DNA from: CADCVW01 sp964251385
Lineage (GTDB): Bacteria > Pseudomonadota > Alphaproteobacteria > Sphingomonadales > Sphingomonadaceae
DNA: 64,000 nt
Assembly: GCA_964251385.1 (NCBI GenBank)
Contig: CAXUJK010000003.1
Span: 372,001-436,000, forward strand
Reading direction: 5' to 3'
Shown here: piece after piece, positions 9,079 to 18,229 of the stretch
Layout of the letters: each line of letters begins with the position of its first letter
How positions within the stretch are numbered: position 1 is the first letter of the stretch
Notes under the pieces: generated by a model
What the model was told of the DNA's origin: nothing
Database searches by the model: none
What the model saw: the letters and a program-made list of their open reading frames with translations, nothing else
Made by a program: the position numbers and the translations under genes

Positions 9079-10593
9079 ATGAACGTCGGCGACGAGCGCA
9101 CTGCCTCCTATTGGACCGACGTCGATCTGCCGCGTGATCGGCCCTCGTTGACGGGCGACGCGCGCGCGCAGGTCGCGATCATCGGTGCGGGACTCGCCGG
9201 CCTCTCCGCCGCCTACGAGCTCGGCAAGGCCGGGAAGCAAGTCCTCGTTCTCGATCGCGGGCGCGTCGGACGCGGCCAGTCCGCGCGCACGACCGCGCAG
9301 CTCGCCTGGCAGCTCGACGATTATTACCATGTCCTGCGCAGCCAACGCGGCGATGAGGACGCGCGCGCCTACTACGTCCGCGCCCGCGCCGCGATCGACC
9401 GCATCGGCGAAATCGCGCGCGCGGAAAACATCGATTGCGACCATGCCACGATCGACGGCTACCTGTACGTCGCGCCCGGCGACGATCCTTCCGTGCTCGA
9501 TGACGAGCTGGAGGCGTGCCGGGCCCTGGGCATCGACGACGTGCGGTTCGTCGACCGCGCACCCGTTCCCGGCCGCGACACGGGGCGCGCGTTGCTATGG
9601 CCGCAGCAGGGTCGCTTCCACATCCTCAAATATCTCGAAGGGCTTGCAGGGGCGGTCGAGCGCATGGGCGGCCGCATCCACGGCCACACCGCGGTCGTCG
9701 AGATCGAGGAGGACGAGAACGGCGCGACCCTGAAGCTCGCCGACGGCGGCACCGTGAAGGCGGAGACCGTCATTTCCGCCGCCAACACCGCGCTGGTCGA
9801 CTTGCCTCTCCAGCCCAAGCTCGAACCCTACCGGTCGTACGCGATCGCCGGGCCCGTGCCCAAGGGCTCCGTCTCCGACGCGCTCGTGTGGGACACGCTG
9901 GAGGCGTACCACTATGTCCGCATCCAGCCGGAGGAGACGCGCGACATCCTCATCGTCGGCGGCGAGGATCACATGATGGGCGACCATGACGACGGCGCCG
10001 AACGCCTCGATCGTCTGGAAGCCTGGACGCGCGAACATTACCCGATGTGGCAAGGCCGGTCGCACGGCTGGTCGGGCATGGTCGTCGAGCCGGTTGACCT
10101 GCTCCCCTTCACCGGTCTCGCCCACGGCAAGTCGCGCACCTACGTCCACACCGGCGATTCGGGCGAGGGCATGACCAACGGCGTGCTGGGCGCGATGCTG
10201 TTGCGCGAGATGATCGCCGGCGGCGACGCGGCGGATGCGGGAATGTACGCGCTCGGCCGCGTGACGATCAAGGCGTCGGGCGAGCTGGCCAAGAACGTCG
10301 CCCATACGGCCGCGAACTTCGTCGAGTATCTGACGCCGGGCGGCGCGCGGACGGTGGACGAACTGAAGCCGGGCGAAGCTGCGCTGGTCCGTAATGGGCT
10401 CAAGAAGGTCGCCGCGTTCCGGGACGAGGACGGTACGCTTCACCAGCGGTCGGCGACGTGCACGCATCTGGGGTGCATCGTTCACTGGAACGGATTGGAG
10501 CGCTGCTGGGACTGCCCCTGCCACGGATCGCAATTCTCGCCGGACGGCAAGGTGCTGAGCGGTCCCGCACTGACGCCTTTGGCCGAAGTCTAG
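9079..10593 (+). CDS. FAD-dependent oxidoreductase with C-terminal Rieske domain
   Basis: A protein of 504 residues. The N-terminal DAO-type FAD domain has the dinucleotide-binding motif VAIIGAGLAGLSAAYELG near residue 33. The C-terminal Rieske domain has both ligand boxes, CTHLGC (residues about 461-466) and CPCHGS (about 479-484). This arrangement is known for a family of Rieske-fused oxidoreductases whose substrates are mostly unknown. Its stop codon overlaps that of the convergent DUF885 gene. Confidence 0.92.
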   Translation: MNVGDERTASYWTDVDLPRDRPSLTGDARAQVAIIGAGLAGLSAAYELGKAGKQVLVLDRGRVGRGQSARTTAQLAWQLDDYYHVLRSQRGDEDARAYYVRARAAIDRIGEIARAENIDCDHATIDGYLYVAPGDDPSVLDDELEACRALGIDDVRFVDRAPVPGRDTGRALLWPQQGRFHILKYLEGLAGAVERMGGRIHGHTAVVEIEEDENGATLKLADGGTVKAETVISAANTALVDLPLQPKLEPYRSYAIAGPVPKGSVSDALVWDTLEAYHYVRIQPEETRDILIVGGEDHMMGDHDDGAERLDRLEAWTREHYPMWQGRSHGWSGMVVEPVDLLPFTGLAHGKSRTYVHTGDSGEGMTNGVLGAMLLREMIAGGDAADAGMYALGRVTIKASGELAKNVAHTAANFVEYLTPGGARTVDELKPGEAALVRNGLKKVAAFRDEDGTLHQRSATCTHLGCIVHWNGLERCWDCPCHGSQFSPDGKVLSGPALTPLAEV

Positions 10594-12422
10594 CCCTGCG
10601 ACGCGATCCAGTCGTCGATCTTCTTTTCGAGCACGGGTAGCGGCAACGCGCCCGTATCCAGCACCTGCGCGTGGAAGCCGCGTATGTCGAAGCGCTCGCC
10701 GAGCTTGGCCCGCGCGCGCGCCCGCAGTTCCAGGATCTTGAGCTGGCCGATCTTGTACGCGAGTGCCTGGCTCGGAATCGCGATGTAGCGTTCGACTTCG
10801 CTCGTCGCGTCCGTCCTTCCCATCGCCGAGTTGGCGAGCATGTAATCGATCGCCCGGTCGCGGCTCCAGCCTTTGCTGTGCAGCCCGCTGTCCACGACCA
10901 GCCGCATCGCGCGCAGCATTTCGTCGTCGAGGTGGCCGAAGCGCTGGTACGGATCGGTAAACAAGCCGAGCTCCGGCCCCAGCTTCTCCGCGTACAGCGC
11001 CCAGCCTTCGACGAACGCGGTGTTGCCGCCGAAGCGCATGAAGTTGGGCAGATCCGCATTCTCCTGCGCGACGCTGATCTGGAAATGGTGCCCCGGCACG
11101 GCTTCGTGCAGGTACAACGTCTCCATGCCGGGCGTCGTGCGCGACGGCAGGTCGTACGTGTTGAAGTAGAACACGCCCGGCCGCGACGCGTCGGGCGTTC
11201 CCTGCTGGTAGTAGGCCCCCGCCTGGTTCTTCTCGAGAAAAGTCGGAACGGGTCGCATCTCCAGCGGCGTCTTCGGAATGACGTTGAACAGGGTCGCGAT
11301 CTTCGCGTCGACGCGCTTGCCGATCGCGTAGTAGCCTTGGGTCAGCGCTTCCTTTGACTTCGGCTTGAACCGGGCGTCCGACCGGATGTGGTCGAAGAAC
11401 TGCTTCAATGTCCCCTTGAAGCCGACCTCCGCCTTGATCGCTTCCATCTCGGCGCGGATGCGCGCGACCTCCGACAGGCCCAGCGTATGCACTCCGTCGG
11501 CGGTCAGGGGCAGCGTGGTCGAACTCTGGATCAGGTAGTCGTAGAGCGCGGGACCGCCCTTCATCTGCCCCAGGCCGACGGTGTCGCGGGCGACGGGCAG
11601 ATACTCGGTGCTCAGAAAATCGCGCATGCGCGTCATCGCGGGGATCAGCTCGCCACGAATGGACGCGGCGTACGCCGCGGTGAGCCGTGCCTTGTCGGCG
11701 GGCGAAAAGGTCGCGGGCAAAGCCTTGACGGGCAAGTAGTAGGTCGAACCCTCGACCCCCTGCTTGATCAGCGTGTCGAGCTGCCCGATCACGTTGTTGA
11801 CGACGAGCTTGGGCTGGACGACGCCTGCCGCCATGCCCTGACGAAAACGCGCGATCGAGCGGTCCATGCTGGTCGCGAACCCCCGGAAGCGCGACAGGCT
11901 CGCGTCGTAGTCCGCTACCGTCTTGTAGGGCGCGGCGCCCTGACCCGATGACAAATCGGGGAAGAAGGTGTGAAAGCCCGAGAAATGATCGATCGGGCGG
12001 ACGACGGTCAGCGGCAGGATCTCGGGCGAATAGCCTTTTAGTGATGTCTGTTGCTGATACCGAAACACGTCGTATGCGATGCGATCGGTCGGCGAAAGCG
12101 CTTCGCGGTCGATGCGGGCGAGCGCGGCGAGCTCGGCCTCCGCCGCCTGGCGTTCGGCATCGAAATAGGCGTCGGTGATGTAGTCGCCGAACTCGGACGC
12201 GCGGCTCGTGTCGCCGCGGAACAGCCGCTGGATCGGGTTGCGGTCGAGCGCGTCCGCATCCGACTTGGCGAACAGGGTTTTCAGTTCGGCCGCCTGATCG
12301 CGCGCCGCAACGGCGGTTGGCGCGACCGGCGCCGGCATTGCCGCGACCGGCGGCATGTCCGCGCCCGGACCGGCACAGGCGGCGAGGGAGACGGTGGCGA
12401 GCAGGATCGAAATGCGGGTCAT
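10590..12422 (-). CDS. DUF885 family putative lipoprotein metallopeptidase
   Basis: A protein of 610 residues. The N-terminus MTRISILLATVSLAACAG is a lipoprotein signal with a lipobox at LAAC. The DUF885 signature YLHEAVPGHHFQI, with its HExxxGHH zinc-like motif, lies in the C-terminal half. DUF885 proteins are predicted zinc peptidases of the cell envelope; the substrate is unknown. ATG at 12422 was chosen because it places the lipobox correctly; a GTG at 12449 would only lengthen the N-terminus. Confidence 0.9.
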   Translation of the reverse strand: MTRISILLATVSLAACAGPGADMPPVAAMPAPVAPTAVAARDQAAELKTLFAKSDADALDRNPIQRLFRGDTSRASEFGDYITDAYFDAERQAAEAELAALARIDREALSPTDRIAYDVFRYQQQTSLKGYSPEILPLTVVRPIDHFSGFHTFFPDLSSGQGAAPYKTVADYDASLSRFRGFATSMDRSIARFRQGMAAGVVQPKLVVNNVIGQLDTLIKQGVEGSTYYLPVKALPATFSPADKARLTAAYAASIRGELIPAMTRMRDFLSTEYLPVARDTVGLGQMKGGPALYDYLIQSSTTLPLTADGVHTLGLSEVARIRAEMEAIKAEVGFKGTLKQFFDHIRSDARFKPKSKEALTQGYYAIGKRVDAKIATLFNVIPKTPLEMRPVPTFLEKNQAGAYYQQGTPDASRPGVFYFNTYDLPSRTTPGMETLYLHEAVPGHHFQISVAQENADLPNFMRFGGNTAFVEGWALYAEKLGPELGLFTDPYQRFGHLDDEMLRAMRLVVDSGLHSKGWSRDRAIDYMLANSAMGRTDATSEVERYIAIPSQALAYKIGQLKILELRARARAKLGERFDIRGFHAQVLDTGALPLPVLEKKIDDWIASQG

Positions 12423-12486
12423 GCGAAGCTCCGGAAGGATCGGCGTCACGGTAACTCCGCCCGCAAATGCCGCAAGCCGGGCTGAT

Positions 12487-12522
12487 AAAGAAAAGCGGCC
12501 CGGGAACGATGTCCCGGGCCGC
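12487..12522 (-). terminator. Rho-independent terminator of the RcnB-like gene
   Basis: A perfect 11-bp GC-rich stem (12495-12505 with 12512-12522) has a six-base loop. On the minus strand it is followed by TTTTCTTT. It lies 25 bases past the stop of the RcnB-like gene and upstream of the DUF885 gene, so it separates the two transcription units. Confidence 0.9.
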
Positions 12523-12546
12523 CCTCGCTACGCCTGAGCTTTCAGC

Positions 12547-13005
12547 TCAGTAGTAGTGGCTCCGACGAACCTGGATGACGCGGCCGGTCCGCGTGTTGAC
12601 CAACAGCAGGTCGTCGCCGTAGCGGATCCAGCGCGCCTGGCCCTGCGACCGGTAGCCGGGGGCGTAGTAGCGCGAGCTGTAGAAGCTCGGCTGCAGCTGG
12701 TAGCCCTGGTACACGGGCCGGTAGCTCCAGTTGCGCTGCGGGGCGTAGTAGCGCGTGTAGTTGCGGCTGCGCTGCCGCTGGCGCAGGTCGCGGCGGTCTT
12801 CGCGCAGCTCCTGCCGCGCTTCGCGGACGTCGCGGCGTTCCTCGCGAACGTCGCGGCGATCGCCGTAACGCTGCGCCTCGCGAAGCTCGCGGCGCTCCTC
12901 GCGCAGCTCCTCGCGGTCACGGCGGACTTCGCCGCGCGACTGGGCGACGGCGGCTGCGGGCATCATGGTGGCGGCCATGAGGCCGGCGATGATCAGTTTA
13001 CGCAT
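12547..13005 (-). CDS. RcnB-like periplasmic protein, Arg/Glu-rich
   Basis: A protein of 152 residues. The signal peptide ends at about residue 22 (PAAAVAQ then SRGEV). A middle block of roughly 50 residues is built of repeated RREL/RREV-type units of arginine, glutamate and aspartate, probably a charged coiled coil. The C-terminus matches the RcnB-like domain (ARWIRYGDDLLLVNTRTG). RcnB of E. coli influences nickel/cobalt export, but most members of this family are uncharacterised. The start is the ATG at 13005. Confidence 0.82.
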   Translation of the reverse strand: MRKLIIAGLMAATMMPAAAVAQSRGEVRRDREELREERRELREAQRYGDRRDVREERRDVREARQELREDRRDLRQRQRSRNYTRYYAPQRNWSYRPVYQGYQLQPSFYSSRYYAPGYRSQGQARWIRYGDDLLLVNTRTGRVIQVRRSHYY

Positions 13006-13108
13006 GAACAACACTCCTCTTACCGGCGAGGGGGAAGCGCCGGACGGAGGACGTATTGCCCGATCCGGGCTGAATGCGTCGAAAACGAACGTGTCAGGTA
13101 AACGAAAG

Positions 13109-13330
13109 CTAAATGATCCCGCCGCCGATCGACAGCCGCACCGCGCAGATGATGAGCACGACGATGTTGAGGTTCCGTCCCGCCGTCGACTTGGACATGA
13201 TCCCGATGACGAGACCGACCACCGCGACGGGGATCAGCAGCCAGTTCGCCCAGCCCAGCAGGGGAATGAACGCAACCAGCGCGCCCAGGAAAGCGACGAT
13301 GCCGATGACGAGGGACGCCGCGTTGAACAT
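13109..13330 (-). CDS. Small two- to three-helix membrane protein
   Basis: A protein of 73 residues made almost wholly of hydrophobic segments (from SLVIGIVAFLGALVAF to LNIVVLIICAVRLSIGGGII), with a short polar loop MSKSTAGRN between them. No known domain is recognised. It stands alone between the RcnB-like gene and a hairpin. Length, composition and an ATG start support a real gene. Confidence 0.7.
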   Translation of the reverse strand: MFNAASLVIGIVAFLGALVAFIPLLGWANWLLIPVAVVGLVIGIMSKSTAGRNLNIVVLIICAVRLSIGGGII

Positions 13331-13340
13331 GTAGTCGCTC

Positions 13341-13372
13341 CGGAAAAGGCTGTATTGCTCACCTAATACAGC
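13341..13372 (-). terminator. Hairpin between oxygenase and membrane protein genes
   Basis: A perfect 8-bp stem (13349-13356 with 13365-13372) has an 8-base loop. Read on the minus strand it is followed by CTTTTCC, 19 bases after the oxygenase stop. It is a plausible but AT-rich terminator; it could instead be an operator or a leader hairpin for the small membrane protein. Confidence 0.4.
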
Positions 13373-13390
13373 AGGAGGCGGAATGCAAGC

Positions 13391-14098
13391 CTAGCCCCAG
13401 TTCGTCCGCGTCGGGTTTTCCGGGTCGAACCACACGCCCCACGGCCGCTCGCGAAACCACTTGGTGATGATGTACTTGGTGCCCTTTTCGACCGGCATGC
13501 CCTGGTGCTTGGACAGCGGGTTGGGCTCGCCGTTGGCGTCCATGTTGTTCCACGTCAGCAGCGTGCCCGCGCGGGGTTCGACCTTGACGTTGAGGTCGGG
13601 GAAGTAGGTCGCGCCGCCGGCTTCGGGTTCCACCAGAAATACCATCGCGGTCCAGCTGCGCTGCCCGCCGATAATGCGCTGCTGCTCCCAGTAGGCCTGC
13701 GTCGTGTGGAAATAGTCCATGTGGCCCTTGAACTGCTGCCCCACGTCGTAGCGCTGCCCCTGGATCGTCTCGCCGAGCTTGGGATCCAGCCCCAGCAGCT
13801 TCGAGATACGCTGATCGATCGACACGGTGAACGGATCGCGCGCGTCCAGATTGCCCGATCGGCTGGTGCGGTAGTCGGGGTCGGGGAACTCGCCCAGCAC
13901 GCTCGACGGCTGCAGCGTGATGTCGCAGCGGCGCACGATCTCCTTGCGGTCCGCTTCCGACAGGAAGCCCGGCACGACGTAGATGTCCAACCCCGCGGCG
14001 GGCAGTTTCTGCGCGCCGGGCGTCGCCTGCAGCCGCGCGTTGACCGTGCGCGCCTGGCCGATCAGCTCGATCTTGGTCTTAAGCGCCTGGTTCAGCAT
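13391..14098 (-). CDS. Prolyl 4-hydroxylase-like 2OG-Fe(II) oxygenase
   Basis: A protein of about 235 residues. The C-terminal double-stranded beta-helix domain has the iron motif HMDYFHT (H-x-D). A distal region HQGMPVEKGTKYIITKW carries the third histidine and the 2-oxoglutarate-binding lysine. This is the layout of P4Hc-type dioxygenases acting on peptidyl proline; the target protein is unknown. ATG at 14098 was chosen, since an upstream start at 14164 would run into the amidohydrolase gene. It is downstream of the amidohydrolase on the same strand. Confidence 0.9.
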   Translation of the reverse strand: MLNQALKTKIELIGQARTVNARLQATPGAQKLPAAGLDIYVVPGFLSEADRKEIVRRCDITLQPSSVLGEFPDPDYRTSRSGNLDARDPFTVSIDQRISKLLGLDPKLGETIQGQRYDVGQQFKGHMDYFHTTQAYWEQQRIIGGQRSWTAMVFLVEPEAGGATYFPDLNVKVEPRAGTLLTWNNMDANGEPNPLSKHQGMPVEKGTKYIITKWFRERPWGVWFDPENPTRTNWG

Positions 14099-14117
14099 GT
14101 CACGTATCTCGGTAAAA

Positions 14118-15389
14118 TCATTGGGCCACTCGTCCCCGCACCATGACCCAATCGACCTTTTCAAGCACGCGGACGTTTTGCAAGGGGTCGCCCGTGACCG
14201 CGATCATGTCCGCCGAATAGCCCGGCGCGATGCGGCCGACTTCGCGGTCGAGGTCCATCAGCTTCGCCGCGGCGGTGGTGGCGCTGGCGAGCGCTTCGGC
14301 GGGAGTCATCCCGGCGAGCTGCACCATCAGCGCGAATTCTTCCGCGTTGCGGCCATGTTCGTAGACGGCGGAGTCGGTGCCGAACACGACGGGCACGCCC
14401 GCGTCGCGCGCCAGCTTGGCCGCCTTGCCGACCTGCGACAGCGTCTCGCGGATCTTGGCCTCGACCTGCGGGGTGTAGATTCCTTTGCCCAGCCGCTCGC
14501 GAATGCCGGTGAACGCCATCAGTGTCGGCACGAGCACGGACCCGCCCGCCTTCATCGCCGCGATCGCGCGCGCATCGGCGAAGGTGCCGTGATCGATCGA
14601 ATCGACGCCCGCGCGTGCCGCCGCTTCGATGCCACGCGCGCCATGCGCGTGGGCGGCGACGCGCAGGCCGAGCCCGTGCGCGGCCTCGACGATGCTGCGC
14701 ATTTCGGCATCGGTGAAATGCTGGCCGAGCCCGCGCGCCTGTTGCGACAGCACGCCGCCCGTCGCGGTGATTTTTATCAAATCGGCACCGCGTTTCGCCG
14801 CTTCGCGGACGCGCACGGCGCACGCTTCGGCGCCCGTGCACGTGTTGTCGTTGCCGAGCGCGTCGTTGACCTCCGGGCGGAAGCCGGACACGTCGCCATG
14901 TCCCCCGATGATCGACAGCGCCGGCCCGGACGACTGGATGCGCGGGCCGTCGAACGCGTGCGTCGCCGTGCCGCGGCGCAAGGCGAAGCCGACCATCTTG
15001 GGCGATCCGACATCGCGCACGGTGGTGAAACCCGCCTTGAGCGTCCGCCGCGCGTTCTTGACGCCCACGACGACCGCGGACTCGTTGCTGTTGACCGCCT
15101 CGTCACGAAAGTCGCCGTCGGGGTCGCCAGACAGATGGACGTGCGTGTCGATGAGGCCGGGCAGCACGGTCCTGGACCCCATATCGATCAATCGCGCGCC
15201 TGCCGGGGCGGGCTGGAGACCGGCGGCCACGGCGGTGATGCGGCCGTCCGTTACCGTCACGGTCAACGGGCCGGCGGCGGGGCGCGAAGCATCGGTGATG
15301 AGACGCCCCGCATGAATGACGAGCGTTTCGCCGGTAGCCGCGGTGGTGAAGAGGAGCGCTGCGACAAGGGCGGTGAACTGACGGATCAT
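14118..15389 (-). CDS. Secreted metal-dependent amidohydrolase
   Basis: A protein of 423 residues with a signal peptide (about 20 residues, FTTAATG then ETLVI). Metal-site motifs occur in order: DTHVHL, the carboxylated-lysine region DLIKITATGG, VAAHAHG, DSIDHG and the final FGTDSAVY. It belongs with the imidazolonepropionase/prolidase-like amidohydrolases that hydrolyse peptides or cyclic amides in the periplasm. ATG at 15389 follows a good Shine-Dalgarno (AGGGGAC). An open frame extends upstream without similarity. Confidence 0.92.
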   Translation of the reverse strand: MIRQFTALVAALLFTTAATGETLVIHAGRLITDASRPAAGPLTVTVTDGRITAVAAGLQPAPAGARLIDMGSRTVLPGLIDTHVHLSGDPDGDFRDEAVNSNESAVVVGVKNARRTLKAGFTTVRDVGSPKMVGFALRRGTATHAFDGPRIQSSGPALSIIGGHGDVSGFRPEVNDALGNDNTCTGAEACAVRVREAAKRGADLIKITATGGVLSQQARGLGQHFTDAEMRSIVEAAHGLGLRVAAHAHGARGIEAAARAGVDSIDHGTFADARAIAAMKAGGSVLVPTLMAFTGIRERLGKGIYTPQVEAKIRETLSQVGKAAKLARDAGVPVVFGTDSAVYEHGRNAEEFALMVQLAGMTPAEALASATTAAAKLMDLDREVGRIAPGYSADMIAVTGDPLQNVRVLEKVDWVMVRGRVAQ

Positions 15390-15592
15390 GAAGGTCCCCT
15401 GACGTGAGCGATAGGCCGCACGGACGAACGGATAGAGGGTCACCGGAAACTGACGATGTTTGCCCGTTGGGCGGGTGCATCCGGTCAGTTTAGTCAGTTT
15501 CCACCTTCTCCGGCACATTCCGCCTGCATGGCGAAATGCCAGACGTTCGCCATGTAGGAAAGTGTTTCTTGCGCCGGTCGCGCCCCGCGCGA

Positions 15593-16144
15593 TCAGTCGC
15601 GCGTCGAGGAGGGCGGGCGCAGCGCGGGAACGCTGCGCGCCGCATCCGCGCGTCCGATCCCGGGCGGCGGCGCTGCCGCGATGGACTCCGCGCCCGACCG
15701 CACGCGCGCGGCGAGCCGGATCGCGGCCCGCAGCCGGGGATAGACTCCGCACCGGCACAGGTTGGTGATCGCCGCGTCGATGTCGGCATCCGTCGGCGCG
15801 GCGTTGCGTTCGATCAGCGCGGCCGCCGCCATGATCATTCCGGGAATGCAGAATCCGCACTGCGACACGTTCGCTTGCGCGAACGCCTGCTGCACCGGGT
15901 GCGACCGGTCGGGCGACAAGGCCTCGATGGTCGTCACCAGGCTCCCTTCGATGTTGCCGATCGCGACCTGGCACGATCGTGCGGCCACCCCGTCGATGTG
16001 AACGGTGCACGCGCCGCATTCGCCGTTGTCGCATCCGTGTTTGGTGCCGGTGAGGTTGGACGCGTCGCGCAGCGCCCATAGCAGGGGCATCTGGGGCTCG
16101 AGCGAAAATTGGACGGCCTGTCCGTTGACGGTAAAGCGGCTCAC
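15593..16144 (-). CDS. [2Fe-2S] subunit of a molybdenum hydroxylase, unpartnered
   Basis: A protein of 183 residues. The plant-type ferredoxin cluster motif is in CDNGECGACTVHIDG plus a later C. The helical second-cluster domain has CGFCIPGM and LCRCGVYPRL. These small subunits (IorA/CoxS type) pass electrons for a molybdopterin large subunit. Here none is adjacent: the amidohydrolase lies downstream and the crotonase is divergent. GTG at 16144 was chosen because the conserved SRFTVNGQ sequence starts there. The last 30 residues are proline/arginine-rich and extend beyond the usual family end. Confidence 0.88.
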   Translation of the reverse strand: MSRFTVNGQAVQFSLEPQMPLLWALRDASNLTGTKHGCDNGECGACTVHIDGVAARSCQVAIGNIEGSLVTTIEALSPDRSHPVQQAFAQANVSQCGFCIPGMIMAAAALIERNAAPTDADIDAAITNLCRCGVYPRLRAAIRLAARVRSGAESIAAAPPPGIGRADAARSVPALRPPSSTRD

Positions 16145-16186
16145 GCCAGTCTCAAGCAGGGCATGGGGAACGAATAGGAGCGCGAA

Positions 16187-17002
16187 GTGGAAAGCGAAAG
16201 GATCGCCGTCGCGATCGCGGACGGCATCGCGCATGTCGAACTGGCGCGACCCCAGAAGATGAACGCGATGGACCACGCCTTTTTCGCGCAGCTAGGCGAC
16301 ACGTTCCGCAGGCTCGGCGGCGATCCGGCGGTGCGGGTCGTGGTGTTGTCCGCGCAAGGCAAGCATTTTACCGCCGGACTCGACCTTGCCTACGCGGCGA
16401 ACCAGTTCGCGCCGCAATCGGACGCGGGCCGATGGGCGGAAAAGCAACTGCGCGACATCGCCTGGCTGCAGGCATCGTTCAACGCGGTGGAGGAGGCCCG
16501 GCCTCCCGTGGTCGCGGCGATCCACGGCGGGTGCATCGGGGCGGGGGTGGACCTGATCGCCGCCTGCGACCTGCGCGTCGCGTCGGCCGACGCGTATTTC
16601 CAGATCGCGGAAATCGACGTCGGCATCACCGCGGACCTCGGCACGTTGCAGCGCCTGCCGCACCTCATCCCCGGCGGGGTCGTTCGCGAAATGGCGTTGA
16701 CGGGACGGCGGATGAGCGCGCGCGAGGCACGGCGGCTGAGCCTGGTGACGCACGTCGCGGCGGACCGCGACGCGGCGATCGCGGCGGCGATGTCGGTTGC
16801 ACGAACGATTGCGGCGAAATCGCCGATCGCGGTGGCGGGGACCAAGCGTGCGCTCAACCAGGCGCGCGGACGCCCGGTCGAGGAGGGTTTGCGCGATGTC
16901 GCACTGTGGAACGCGGCGACGCTCGCGAACGCGGACGTCGCCGAAAGCATGCGGGCAAGGCGCGCCAAGGAACCGCCGAGGTTCGACGATTTGGCGGGCT
17001 GA
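16187..17002 (+). CDS. Enoyl-CoA hydratase/isomerase family, dienoyl-CoA isomerase-like
   Basis: A crotonase-fold protein of 271 residues. Motifs HFTAGLDL, GGCIGAGVDLIAACDLR and FQIAEIDVGITADLGTLQRL follow the pattern of delta(3,5)-delta(2,4)-dienoyl-CoA isomerases (ECH1). The acidic residues in GVD, AEID and TADLG sit where that enzyme has its catalytic acids. It likely helps beta-oxidation of unsaturated fatty acids. The start is a GTG at 16187, preceded by AGGAG seven bases upstream. Confidence 0.87.
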   Translation: MESERIAVAIADGIAHVELARPQKMNAMDHAFFAQLGDTFRRLGGDPAVRVVVLSAQGKHFTAGLDLAYAANQFAPQSDAGRWAEKQLRDIAWLQASFNAVEEARPPVVAAIHGGCIGAGVDLIAACDLRVASADAYFQIAEIDVGITADLGTLQRLPHLIPGGVVREMALTGRRMSAREARRLSLVTHVAADRDAAIAAAMSVARTIAAKSPIAVAGTKRALNQARGRPVEEGLRDVALWNAATLANADVAESMRARRAKEPPRFDDLAG

Positions 17003-17003
17003 G

Positions 17004-17771
17004 CTACTCCGCCGTACCCGGCTCGGCCGTGGACCGGTGCAACTCCGCCGCGACGCCGCCGCCGACAACCTTGGCGACCGCGACCTGCACCTTGTTCATC
17101 AGGCCGTAGACGACGCTGCGCTCGCCCTTGAGCATCGCGTCGTAGCCTGTCTTGGCGACGTCCGCCGCGCTGTCCTTCTTGCCCGCACCGACCTTGGTAT
17201 CCTCCATGTCCGCGCGCTCGAAGAACTCGGTCTCGGTCGCACCCGGCTTGAGGCAGGTGACCGTCACGTTCGTGTCCTTCAACTCGTTGCCGAGCGCATC
17301 GGAGAAGCTGTCCACGAACGCCTTGGAGCCGTTGTAGACCGCGTGGAAGGCGCCCGCGATGTGGCCCGCGATCGATCCGGTGATAAGGATTTTTCCGTCG
17401 TTCCGCTGCACCATCTGCTGCGCGACCTTCTGGATGAGGTAGATCGTGCCCGTGATGTTGGTGTCGACGATGTGACGCCAATCGGCCGGGGACTGTTCGA
17501 GGAACGGCCCGCCCAGACCGTGGCCGGCGTTGGCGAACAGCGCGTCGACCGCGCGGCCGTTTGCTGCGGCGAGCAGGCGATCGACGCCTTCGAACGTCGA
17601 CAGGTCGGTTTCGACCGTCTGAACGTCGACGCCCGTGATCGCGGACGTCGCGTCGACCAGCGGCGTGTCGGCGACGATGAGGAGGTCATAGCCGTCGGCG
17701 GCGGCGAGTTTTGCCAATTCGAGCCCGATGCCTGTCGACGCGCCGGTGACGATCGCGAATTTGTCGGCCAT
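17004..17771 (-). CDS. Short-chain dehydrogenase/reductase
   Basis: A protein of 255 residues with the classical SDR pattern. The nucleotide-binding motif TGASTGIG is near residue 10, followed by NAGHG. The catalytic serine lies in ITGSIAG, and YNGSK carries the Y-x-x-x-K. The substrate is unknown. ATG at 17771 was chosen, where the Rossmann strand KFAIVTGAS begins three residues in. It converges on the crotonase gene with one base between the stops. Confidence 0.92.
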   Translation of the reverse strand: MADKFAIVTGASTGIGLELAKLAAADGYDLLIVADTPLVDATSAITGVDVQTVETDLSTFEGVDRLLAAANGRAVDALFANAGHGLGGPFLEQSPADWRHIVDTNITGTIYLIQKVAQQMVQRNDGKILITGSIAGHIAGAFHAVYNGSKAFVDSFSDALGNELKDTNVTVTCLKPGATETEFFERADMEDTKVGAGKKDSAADVAKTGYDAMLKGERSVVYGLMNKVQVAVAKVVGGGVAAELHRSTAEPGTAE

Positions 17772-17984
17772 GATGAGTCTCCTGTCTCGGTGGGGTCGCG
17801 GACAGAACCGGTCAAGTCCGGCCGCGTTCCCGGCGCTTAACCTGGTTGAAGAGGGACGCGACACCTGCTAGCGGCCTTCGCTTGCGCTGCGGGACGCGTT
17901 CCGCGGCGGGCATGTCACGTGCACGCAATATCAAGGCAGACGCGCCGTCCGGCGCTGGCTCAAAAAGGAAGTTGGCGACTTTTT

Positions 17985-18212
17985 ATGCAGATCATGGTTC
18001 GCGACAACAATGTCGACCAGGCGCTCCGCGCACTGAAGAAGAAGCTTCAGCGTGAGGGCGTGTATCGCGAAATGAAGCTGCGCCGCCACTACGAGAAGCC
18101 GTCCGAGAAGCGCGCGCGCGAGCGCGCGGCCGCGATTCGACGTGCCCGCAAGCTCGAGCGCAAGCGCGCCGAGCGCGACGGCGGCGTTCCCGCGACGCCA
18201 GCCCGTGCTTAA
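17985..18212 (+). CDS. rpsU: 30S ribosomal protein S21
   Basis: Small ribosomal subunit protein, 75 residues. The N-terminus MQIMVRDNNVDQALRALKKK and the block REGVYREMKLRRHYEKPSEK are characteristic, followed by the basic tail. The start is the ATG at 17985, with an upstream AAGGAAG; an internal ATG at 17994 is less likely. It is followed 17 bases later by the FKBP gene. Confidence 0.97.
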   Translation: MQIMVRDNNVDQALRALKKKLQREGVYREMKLRRHYEKPSEKRARERAAAIRRARKLERKRAERDGGVPATPARA

Positions 18213-18229
18213 GACGGAGCGCGCCTAGC

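Noticed and set aside
13983..15407. A 474-codon open frame antisense to the amidohydrolase
   Set aside because: No recognisable domain; the amidohydrolase metal motifs on the minus strand are intact.
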